Shown piece after piece: positions 22,683-32,022 of a DNA stretch of 64,000 nucleotides; the first letter of the stretch is position 1, and every line of letters begins with the position of its first letter. The notes beneath the pieces were generated by a model. It was not told the DNA's origin. It searched no databases and worked only from the letters and a program-made list of their open reading frames with translations. Source of the DNA: Spinellus fusiger (Eukaryota > Mucoromycota > Mucoromycetes > Mucorales > Phycomycetaceae); the NCBI GenBank assembly GCA_025094145.1, contig JALLLS010000106.1, forward strand, positions 40,001 through 104,000, written 5' to 3'. Both the position numbers and the translations under genes were made by a program.

Positions 22683-24405
22683 ATGGCACAACCAACAACA
22701 GAAACACTACCTGTACGTGGTTCTGTTGGAAGAGTAGCTGCTGCCACCACTCTTCCTGGTAGCAGAAGCACCCACACTACACCAACAACAACAACAGTCA
22801 CCCAAAAGACGTTTGGACAGTTGGGGATTGATGACTGGCTAGGAAACACCTTAAAGTCCATGCAGATACGCTCTCCCACTGAAATTCAACGAGCCTGTAT
22901 TCCTCCTATTTTAGCAGGTAATATTTTCTTGCTTCTTTTTCTCGTAAAAGACTCGAGTCCATGTCCTTATTCTCGGTTGTTGTTGTTGTTGTTCTAGGCA
23001 AAGATGTCATTGGTGGTGCCAAGACAGGTTCAGGCAAAACAGCTGCGTTTGCTCTTCCTATTCTACAGAAACTATCAGAAGATCCCTATGGTGTGTTTGC
23101 TCTGGTATTGACTCCTACAAGGTAAGATAAGAAAAAAGATGACTCTTTTAAGAGACACTGTGTTTATTCTGAAACAATATATAGAGAACTCGCATTCCAA
23201 ATTGCAGAACAATTCCGTGTTCTCGGCAAGAACATTGGACTCAAGGAGTGTGTTATAGTAGGAGGACTGGGTAAGTTTTCTTGTTCTCTTGTTCTCTTGT
23301 TGAAGAGTGACAATGACTGACTCTCTTGCAGATATGATGAAACAGTCACTGGAGTTGGCCAAACGCCCTCATATCATTATTGCCACACCAGGCCGATTAA
23401 GAGACCATATTCGTAGTAGTTCGGGTGCAGTGCAGCTGTCCAGAGCCAAATTCCTTGTCATGGATGAAGCCGATCGTCTGTTATCGCCTACCTTTATGTC
23501 AGATCTCAGTGTGATTCTCCCTTGTCTCCCCAAGGAACGACAGACTTTGCTGTTTACAGCCACCATGACAGGCTCTATTCTTGCCCTTCAAGACAAGGAG
23601 AAGGAGGAGAGCAAGAAGCCCTTTGTGCATGTCTGTACAATGGACGTATCGACAGTATCCACCCTAGAGCAACTGTACATCTTTGTTCCCTCTCAAGTCA
23701 AGCCTGTGTATCTGGCCCATATCCTTCGATCCGAGGAGTTCCAGGATAAGTCGGTGATTCTGTTCTGTGGACGGTGTGCAACGGCTGAACTTGTCACTGT
23801 GATGTTGAAGGAACTGGGGATTCGATGTACCGCTTTGCATTCAGATATGACACAGCAACAGCGTTTGGATTCATTGGGGAAGTTCAAAGCAGAAGTGATC
23901 AAGGTGCTGGTGTCTACGGATGTTGGCAGTCGGTAAGTCATGCAGCAGCAGCAGCAGCAGCAGAAGAGGAAGAAGAAAGCGGTGTGCTAATAGAAATACG
24001 TCTTGGACAGTGGTTTGGATATTCCTTCAGTTGAGTTGGTGCTGAATTACGATATTCCTCGCGATCCTACAGATTACATTCATCGTGTAGGTCGTACGGC
24101 CAGAGCAGGCAGAGGAGGAAAAGCACTGTCCATTGTATCTGAGAAGGATGTTCAGCTGATAGAGAGCATTGAGCAGCGTACAAATAAGAAGATGGAGGAG
24201 TACAAGATTGATGAGAATGAGATTATTGATGAATTGAATGAAGTAACAGCAGCAAAAAGAACCGCTAATATGGTAAGCAAGCCTATCAACAGAATAGTGT
24301 GGATGGAAATTAACAGTCCAACCACAGCAATTGCATGACTCTAAATTTGCCGAGAAACGACATGCAAGAAAGAAGAAGAAGTTGGCCCACAACAGCACAC
24401 CATAG
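22683..24405 (+). CDS. DBP8: ATP-dependent RNA helicase DBP8 (DDX49-like)
   Basis: A DEAD-box helicase needed for 18S rRNA maturation in the nucleolus. Six exons, 22683-22917, 22998-23121, 23185-23270, 23332-23932, 24011-24272 and 24328-24405, phases closed, give 461 residues. Motifs in order: [10 protein letters not shown] and SPTEIQ (Q motif), AKTGSGKT (Walker A), TPTRELA (Ia), TPGRLRDHI (Ib), VMDEADRLL (DEAD), FTATMT (III, with Thr in place of the usual Ser), VILFCGRC (IV), [16 protein letters not shown] (V) and [13 protein letters not shown] (VI). The order and spacing are complete, so it should be active. The C-terminus is basic ([14 protein letters not shown]), as in DDX49/Dbp8. The last acceptor at 24327 is preferred because it leads directly into this basic tail. 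It converges on PAM18 with about 144 bp between stops. Confidence 0.93.
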
Positions 24406-24549
24406 ACATCTCTTCCTTCTTTTCTTCTTCCTTTACATGTAAATATAGAAATAAATCCAAAGCATTTCCTCTCTCTTTTTCCTCTCTCTTTTTCCTCTAA
24501 TAAATAAACAAAGAAAACTGCCTCAGATAACACAACAACATCCTTTGTT

Positions 24550-25042
24550 CTATTTTTTGGACTTTGCTTCTAGGAATTCTTTTGCCTCGTTAATCTTCAG
24601 CGCCAGATAAGGGGATCCTCCACGGTCAGGATGATTCAACAACATGATTTTACGGTGGGCTTCTTTGATCTTCTGCTTGGTGGCCTGTGACTCTCTATTC
24701 TCCCGCCATACATACATCAAAAAAGACATCTCAGTCACCTTACTCATACATACACTAGCACACCAACACACCAGCCTCTCTAGCCACCCTCTTACCTGAT
24801 ACCAAGAATCAATGCTGCCTCTCGTTTATTCATTTTATCATCAAATCCTCCCTTGTAGAATTTAGACAGACGAGGAGCTCTTGGCATCTTTTGCCACTCC
24901 TGATAGGCCTTTATTCCAAAACGACCTGCTGTGGCTGCACCTGCCACTGCAAATCCAATAATGACAGTGCTAGACTTTATAGAAAGTACACCGAGTGAGT
25001 ATGAGGAGAGTGATTTTCTGTGTGGGAAGAGACCATTACCAT
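24550..25042 (-). CDS. PAM18: Mitochondrial import motor subunit PAM18/TIM14
   Basis: This J-protein stimulates mtHsp70 at the TIM23 channel. Exons: 25042-25040 (only the ATG), 24974-24796 and 24694-24550, phases closed, for 108 residues. The joined start is [20 protein letters not shown], a single membrane segment matching the start of human and fungal TIM14. [20 protein letters not shown] and [20 protein letters not shown] follow, the latter carrying the His-Pro-Asp motif of J domains. The end, [15 protein letters not shown], is typical. A longer frame exists upstream to 25142, but it would add an unrelated polar extension and skip the donor (ATG|GTAATGG), so the split start is preferred. 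It diverges from an orphan exon 99 bp away. Confidence 0.92.
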
Positions 25043-25141
25043 GAGGACAATGAGAATGAGAATGAAAATGAGGTACGCAGTTCTTTGTCTCGGATATTTT
25101 TTTTCGAAATCTCTGGCTCACATAAAATTTTCGCTCTGACA

Positions 25142-25175
25142 ATGGATAGTGATTCGCCGTTGGTTTTAAATCCCG
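25142..25175 (+). pseudogene. Possible orphan first exon divergent from PAM18
   Basis: An ATG 99 bp from the PAM18 start opens MDSDSPLVLNP and reaches a good donor, CCCG|GTAAGTG. Plus-strand open sequence continues nearby, but I cannot connect it to a recognisable protein before repeat-like DNA and the Gag-like gene begin. It could be the stump of a gene cut by insertion, or a real gene with exons I do not recognise. Confidence 0.3.
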
Positions 25176-25179
25176 GTAA

Positions 25180-25931
25180 GTGTGCGTTAGATGATGATGA
25201 TTTCTTGTTATACATTTACAATGGATGGTGGTGCTTGTTCAGTCTTGTTACAAGGGAAGGAACAGCGAACAAGGGAAATAAAGTATTAGGTAGTGGTAGA
25301 TCAAATGTTAATCTAGGCATATGTCTACCGATCTTTTGGATTCAGGTCAGTCTGTTTTGGCTCATTTTCATTTTCTGTTAGCAGTGCTTGGGTGGGGTTG
25401 ATCTTTACACTCTACCATAAGGGCTTTAAGGATGCTATTTTAGATAAAACAGTAAGAATATTTATTATAATTTATGATGCCTATAAGATGTGTATTACTC
25501 ATTCCTACATTAGTTATACTAATAATAATAAACAGAAGATAAGATACTTTATCGTTCTACATACATACATACATACATACAAAAATATGTCTATAGAAAA
25601 GACTGAGGAATATAATGCATATTAAGCCAAATAGAATCAAAAATATTCCCTATAGAATGTATTGGATTCTCACTAAAGAAGATAAGAAATGAAATTGCAA
25701 TTAAGACGATATATTATAAATACAATCCACAGAACTCAAACACATCCCATACCACATATACAGTCAATTCAATGGATCCAAATGATAAAAAAATATTGAT
25801 CCTTTGATGTTAATACACAGTATAGTCATGAATATAAAATAATTACCTATATATCATTTACTTTATTTTACATTAAATAACAAAGAAATCCTTCTAAACT
25901 ATTTTATCCAGCTCTTTTTCATTTTCTTACC
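25180..25931. other. AT-rich spacer, no gene recognised
   Basis: Contains short open stretches, for example LYHKGFKDAILDK at about 25409, and a CATA repeat at 25560-25580. Nothing assignable was found. Confidence 0.35.
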
Positions 25932-27470
25932 ATGTCTAGTCAAAAACACTCCAGACAAAAGAGGGTGAACTCAATTTTACCCCCAAAACAAGAACCTCAT
26001 TTACCCAAACAGAAAGAAAAGCATTTATCGAAAAGAAAAAGGCACATTTCATCTTTAAGACAAAATCTTTATTCATCCAAAAAGAAAACACCCAGCTGTC
26101 ATAAAAAACAAGAATCTATCTCTTCCATCTCTTCCATTTCCTCGATTTCATCTATTTCATCTATTTCATCTAGAAGATCAGAAGAAATCAGTATATCTCT
26201 TTGGGAAATCATAACAAACAACCGTCTTCTCTACCTAAGCTCAGTATGTATTATCTTCCATTTTGATCCACAGAAGATTCTCATCCAAACATGGATTGAG
26301 CTCTATGATCAAGAATGTGAACGCCTTGGAATTACTCCCCAGCTCAAAGCCATACGTGTATTGGAATACTTGCCTGTTCCAATAGCCTATTGGGTTATGA
26401 CATCTATTTTTCATGACCAGTGGGATGAAATCAAACATGAGCTGGTCTCTGTCTTTGGACTCAAGAAAGAAGCTGCTACTAACTTTTGCCGCAGACAACT
26501 CACTGATCTGAGACAGGGAGCTATGTCGTCAAGAGGATTCAAGATAATATTTGAAAATACCCTTAAGAGTCTTCCCGAACAACACTCCATACCAGAAACA
26601 GAGTTAATGAGTATTTATTATAATGGAATAGCACCTCATTTGCGTCAACCTCTATTGGAAAAAATGGGCAATGAAGAATCTTGGCAGTCGATTTCTAACA
26701 TTGCCATTTATATTGAAGATATGTTTTTTCATGAAGTAAAAAACCCTATTTACAATAGTTCTCAGAGTGCACAGCCGGATATCTTTTTGAGTCAGTCAAT
26801 GATCACCCATCCCTATGCCTCATCCATGACTGCTCCTTGTTATGGTTCTTCTATGCCTTTCTTTTATCCTCCACTTTCTCTTCCACCTTTGCGTCCTGCC
26901 AACACAGAACATCCTAATAACAACCCACAACCCTCTTCCATAGAAGAGAATTCTTTTCTACCTAATCATTCTCATCCTCAATCTTCTTCAACAACACGTC
27001 CTATACATTTACCACACCCGAGGGACACTTGTCTTTTTCCCACAAATACCATTTATCCTGATTCCATGATGGGTGCCTATGCATTATCTACCTTTGGATC
27101 TAATGATCAACACATCACAAATTCCTATCAACTGCCAGCTAGATTAAATGACTATAATGTACCCAAGATGGCGTCTTGTTTGGTGTCTGAGAATTCTTTG
27201 AATGATATGTCTTTATCTGCCACAAGACTTACAGATAATGCTTCTTCTTTTTCTGCTAGTGCTGTTTCTTCTCTTGTTTCTTCTTTTTGTGTTCCTTCCT
27301 CTTCCTCTTCCTCTTCCTCTTCCTCTTTTTCTCGTCCCTCTTTCTCAAATAGATTCATACATCAACCTTTGTCAAGTATTTATAAACGACAACATATAAG
27401 TCACTCAAGAGAAACTCCTCAAAAACCATCCAGGTCATTAAACACAGAAATGAAGTGTAATGAAGATTGA
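25932..27470 (+). CDS. Single-exon Gag-like protein, possibly domesticated
   Basis: An intact 512-residue frame. Residues 1-60 are strongly basic (Lys/Arg with many Gln and Ser). A serine-isoleucine repeat (ISSISSISS) follows, then a helical core of about 200 residues. The core reads like the capsid region of Ty3-type retrotransposon Gag: YDQECERLGITPQLKAIRVL, VMTSIFHDQWDEIKHELVSV, DLRQGAMSSRGFKIIFENTL and MSIYYNGIAPHLRQPLLEKM. The last 230 residues are disordered and rich in Pro, Ser and Asn, ending with a poly-Ser tract. No CCHC knuckle, protease, reverse transcriptase or flanking LTR is visible, so this is not an obvious intact retroelement. Absence of stops in a region where old transposons are riddled with them suggests either recent arrival or selection. 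An alternative is a fast-evolving host protein with a convergent helical fold. Confidence 0.55.
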   Translation: MSSQKHSRQKRVNSILPPKQEPHLPKQKEKHLSKRKRHISSLRQNLYSSKKKTPSCHKKQESISSISSISSISSISSISSRRSEEISISLWEIITNNRLLYLSSVCIIFHFDPQKILIQTWIELYDQECERLGITPQLKAIRVLEYLPVPIAYWVMTSIFHDQWDEIKHELVSVFGLKKEAATNFCRRQLTDLRQGAMSSRGFKIIFENTLKSLPEQHSIPETELMSIYYNGIAPHLRQPLLEKMGNEESWQSISNIAIYIEDMFFHEVKNPIYNSSQSAQPDIFLSQSMITHPYASSMTAPCYGSSMPFFYPPLSLPPLRPANTEHPNNNPQPSSIEENSFLPNHSHPQSSSTTRPIHLPHPRDTCLFPTNTIYPDSMMGAYALSTFGSNDQHITNSYQLPARLNDYNVPKMASCLVSENSLNDMSLSATRLTDNASSFSASAVSSLVSSFCVPSSSSSSSSSSFSRPSFSNRFIHQPLSSIYKRQHISHSRETPQKPSRSLNTEMKCNED

Positions 27471-28690
27471 TAGGGCCATTTTCAAAATAAAATAAAATTA
27501 GAACATACAACCTATACATTTACTATTTTTAAATCTATAGTGATTATTAAAAAGAAAAAAGAAAAAAGAAAAGAAAAGAAGGAAAGATACCAGATTCAGT
27601 GATTACTAGTAATGGATAATTGTCTATTTAGACCAGAGGAAACAAAATAGGAATAAATGTGCTTTATCTTCTTTTTATTAAAGCTCAGAGTGATTTCTCA
27701 AAGTAAAAGCTTTTTTTGAGCTATTGTTAAGTTAATTGAATTGAGCTCGGCCATGAATAAGTAATAATGTGAGTAATGTCTGCCACTCCTGACAGTACTT
27801 TGAGGCAGATGAAAAATACAAACAATACCTCCCTGAACGTTAAAGCTTAGAGTTCAGGGCAAATAGTCACAAACCCTTGGAATCCATAGATATATAAACA
27901 ATGTTCTTTTCTATTGAATAAATCATCAAAGTTTTCAAACAGTAAATGTGTACCATTCATAGAAGCAAGGGCTGTCTAGATATTATACAAGTCTGATGTT
28001 GTTGACCTAGATACTCTTTCTATTTATTTTGTTATCTGCTACTGTTGTCCTGTTTTCCTGCTTGGTCCTATCTATTAAAAGCACACTATCTCACTTGGCC
28101 ACATTCTGCTCCTGCCAAGTATCTCTATTGTTCAGCTACCTCTGTATCAGAACTACCACATTACATCCCCAAGCATACTATCTATCCCAAGAAAACTATG
28201 TCAGTAGCAACCTCACTCTGGGACCTACTAGCCTCCTAAAACCTTGCATTGCCCAAAATTACATGGTGAAAAATCTGGGCAAGGCAACACATTAAACTAC
28301 AAATCTGTTAAGCAATTTACCTGTGATACCAAGTGTTATTAATTTCTTCTTTTTGCAAACAATTGTCATAGTGTCACTTTCCTTTTATGGATAATGACAT
28401 CTTTAGTAAAGAAGCCAGCTGGAAAAAGAAAGGTGAATAGTTGAAATTAGACTAAAGGATAGCTTGTGGATAGCTTGCCCTGAAGATGTAATTATTATAT
28501 CATAAGTTAGCAGAAGTAGTGCATAAAAACAGTATAAAACAAGTATGCAATTGAATGAATAAACATGAGAGTTCTACTATACATTTAACTGTCTGGATTT
28601 CTTTTGATACCTAAGATCAAAGACAACACAATTGTCTTTGTCATTTACCTAAATTTATCTTTGTCCTTGTGAAACCCCTGTGAAACACAT
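27471..28690. other. AT-rich DNA with repeat fragments
   Basis: No intact gene. A short plus-strand open stretch at about 28045-28239 (WPHSAPAKYLYCSATSVSEL) could be a transposon relic. An LTR-like signal cluster, TATAAAACA then GAATGAATAAACA then CTAAGATCAAAGACAACA, lies at 28525-28632 and is echoed at 29480-29570 and 29755-29855. Confidence 0.35.
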
Positions 28691-29870
28691 TGTCATACCA
28701 ACCGTACTACCCATATTACACACCAGGAGATTTTTCTGGCCTTTAAGCAGTGATATCTCCTTCCTTTTACGTCACAATGAAAGAATTCCCTTTTATGGAT
28801 CTGTGTTTAAAATCAAAGGTTTGCAAGTATCTGTAATATAGGGCACTGTGGTTATCAACAGGACTACTAGAGCAATGAATGGATAGTTATTTGGTCTCTA
28901 GCAGGGACAGCAAAACAAGATTCTGACACAAAGTCAAACAAAAGGAAATCCAAATGGATATGGGAGCAGGGTTACAACACACAATTTGAGCACAACTGGT
29001 AACTAGGCAACTATTCTTTAAGCAATCTTTGCTTCTCTTAACAGTTCCTACAATACTTAATGTAAACAAAAAAGGTCAATGCTTTATTGATTGTTCAATT
29101 GATGAGGTTTTTATACACTGTTTCCTTGTGTTGTTAGCAATATATATTATTCTAATTGACTTTTGAAACTGTGTGTATATTGGCAATTTGGTCAACTATC
29201 CATGCTATAGCTGCTGCTATATCACATATCTAAATAATTATTTCCTTTTTTGGATACCTCAATATCAAATTGTATTATTGTTGTAAGACTGCTTTCCAAA
29301 AATGGATGTTTTGTCATTTGTGTCCCTGAGCAACTAAAAAGGAAAATGACAAAAGGTAGTAGTGATGCATGAGCAACACAGAATACTACAAAGCATTATG
29401 TCATTGACACTCTTGCAGCATATCAGCAAATGTATACCTGACATCATATCTTATAGTAGTAGAATAGTAAGAGAAAATAAGTATAAAAGAAGTGTACATT
29501 TGAATGAATAAAGAGCAGAGTTTGACCACACATTAACTGGCCGGATTCCTTTGATATCTAAGATCAAAGATGACATTATCAATAAAATATATTGTTTATT
29601 GTTGTGAAGACATTTTCCGTATTTGGATAGATCACTTCTTTTGGAATGAGCACTCATTTATTACCAAACTAAGAAGGAGACTCTATTGAATATCAAGGGA
29701 TGTCAATAGTTCATAGCATTTTGATAGTTAGCCCCTGAATCTATATGATTAGAAAAGTATAAAAGACATAGTAATTCCATTTAATAAACAACAGAGTTTA
29801 ACTACACATTCTACTGTGCCATATACCTTTGGCTTAAAAACCCAAAGACAACATTATGAATAAAATTGTT
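28500..29870 (+). repeat. Three diverged LTR-like tail repeats
   Basis: Blocks at about 28500-28640, 29455-29575 and 29745-29870 share the order TATAAAA, AATAAA, AGAGTT(T/C), a CACATT(A/T)ACTG-like segment and AAAGA(C/T)(A)ACA. The TATA box, polyadenylation signal and CA terminus suggest the 3' parts of old LTRs. Boundaries and target duplications were not resolved. Confidence 0.4.
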
Positions 29871-30440
29871 TATTGTAAGAGTATAGATAATACTATAGTA
29901 TAGCTATAGCTACTGCCCAAGTACATTCCCTCATAGAAATAGAGTCTATACCCTAAAAGCTTTGTGCTTTATCCTTGGGAGATAGACAACTATGCTCAGT
30001 AGTTTACCTTAGAGACCCTAGATAGTACAGAAGACCACCTGAGACTGACTTGAAAGGAGTCTTTACTTGCCTAATAACAATACAATGAATGTCTTGTGGA
30101 ATACAATGAGCTCAAGCCCAGATGAAGGCACTGTTTACCTTTTTATCACTAGTATTTGAAATCCTTAAGCAAAATTGTACTGTTTAGAATAATAAGATTA
30201 TATTTCTCAAAAATGCAAAGGGTGTATTTCTTCTCACTATTTATGCTAATCTACACTTTACATATATGGAATAACTATAATAGGTTTTACAAGAATAGGT
30301 GGTCAAGCCCCTATTTTCAATACTAGAATAGCCTTTGGTAGTGTCTATCACCTCCTTCTATTGTTTCTCTTTGTTAATAATGGCACAATACCTTGCTCAG
30401 TTATGCTTATCTTGACAAGTACTTGGGTGTTAAATTGTAT
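28720..30440 (+). repeat. Dispersed repeat, inverted partner at 59.66-60.42 kb
   Basis: Several blocks here match the reverse complement of the 59.66-60.42 kb region. Around 30300-30430 the text CTATCACCTCCTTCTATTG and GCTCAGTTATGCT are shared. Around 29960 CTTTATCCTTGGGAGATAGA is shared. Around 29255 GGATACCTCAATATCAAATT is shared. Around 28770 CTCCTTCCTTTTA is shared. The partner is shorter, so one copy has internal deletions or insertions. No coding content was recognised. Confidence 0.6.
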
Positions 30441-30642
30441 GCACAGTGTGGGAAATAACAAAAAGAGGGGAATATCAAAACAAATAATAATTTTTCTTTC
30501 TCTATTCTGGTAACGTATACACTAGCCTCTACTCATAAAATTCACAAGTCAAAATTTACGTCAAACTCACAACAATTAACACTATTTGCTTTGGACAAAT
30601 GGAACCATACATTCTCACTCATTCAAGAAAAAAAGTGCAACC

Positions 30643-31597
30643 ATGACAACCATCTCTCAATCTTCCTCTCACGAAGGTCCACCAAAGGCATGGAATGGCC
30701 TTAATAGAACCATCACTGGCTCTAGGCCTCTCATCTGTTGCCCCAACAAGGCAATGTCTATTTTCATGGCCCCTGGTTGTGAAGCAATGCTGAAGGTGGA
30801 CCCTGTCACCGCAGCATGGGCTTGCATGGTGAACCCATCAAGTGTTGTGTTCAACTTTGGCAAGAATGCCAAAACTCAAGACCTTGTCCTGGTGTTGGCT
30901 GCCCAGTTGGGCAAAGTGGTGGCTATCACCACCTGCCACACCCTTACCAAGGACCTCATTGCAGAGGTTTTTTTTGAGAAGCCTGAGGTTTGCCTTAAGG
31001 CTACTTCTGAAGGCATGTCCTTCAATAACTCTTGGGTGGTTGCCTCTGCTGGCTTTGACACCAAGGCCAACCTAGTAAAGGTCAACCTTTACAATATCCC
31101 AGTCTGTTTTCCTGGGAAGGATCTTCTGGCCCCTGTTGTGGAGGCTTTTAAGCCTTATGGCAAAGTGGTGCACCTCTGTGCATACCTGGATGAGCACCAG
31201 GTATTCTATGGTGAAGCCTCAGTGTTTTTGAATGTCTCTACGGTAGAGAATCCAACCCCTCTGCATTGTTTCCTCCACCTTGGTGGAATGTTCAATGCCT
31301 CAGTGGAAATCTGTGCCAAGGGTCTCCCTCCCTACTGTTGGTACTGCCATCAGGAAGGGCATTTAAAGAAGGACTGTCCTTGTCATCCCATTCCTGTTCC
31401 TTGCTGCCACACGTGTAGCATAGCTGGCCACAAGGCCAATGATATTGAGTGCCCCTCTCATCCTGAGACAAGGGCTGCTAAAAAGGCTGCTGCAGAACAG
31501 CATGCCAAGGAGATTGCTGCTGCAGAGGTAGAGCATGCAGCCAAGAAGGCTGGAGAGAAGGTACCTGCTACCACCACCACCAACAAACCCATCACCA

Positions 31598-31631
<34 letters not shown>

Positions 31632-32022
31632 CAGCAACAACAACAACAACAGGGATGCCATGGATATAGACATGGACATTGCCCTGACAATACAGGTTTT
31701 GGAGTCTCTCTCCCAGGAGAAGACTGCCAATTTAAAGAGCTTGATGGACATTGACAGTGAGATGTACAACGTCTCCAACACCAGCACCAGCAACAGCATG
31801 TGGGCCCCTCACAATGCTGAACACAGACCTCACCTTTGTGAGGCCATAGAATCTATGCATAGATCCACCACCACCAAGGTTGTTAAGTCTGCCACCACCA
31901 CCACCAAGGTTGTTAAGTCTGCCACCACCACCACCAAGGCTCAGAGAACCTGCTCCAGGAGCAATACTTCTGCCTCTGCCTCCACTGCTGACCCTACCAA
32001 GGTCAATGCCATGGAATTATGA
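30643..32022 (+). CDS. LINE ORF1, CCHC nucleic-acid-binding protein
   Basis: An open frame of 459 residues from the first ATG (30643) after an upstream open stretch. The middle contains LVKVNLYNIPVCFPGKDLLA, an RRM-like strand pattern, followed by two zinc knuckles: CWYCHQEGHLKKDC and CHTCSIAGHKANDIEC. The C-terminal half has Ala/Lys-rich helix, Thr and Asn homopolymer runs (31570-31650) and a repeated TTKVVKSATT unit. It probably coats the element RNA. No internal stops are seen, unlike ORF2, although CpG looks scarce here too. The stop TGA overlaps the ORF2 ATG. Confidence 0.85.

Noticed and set aside
24792..25142. Longer PAM18 frame starting at 25142
   Set aside because: It would retain the first intron and add a His/Ser-rich extension unlike any TIM14. 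The split ATG gives the conserved N-terminus.
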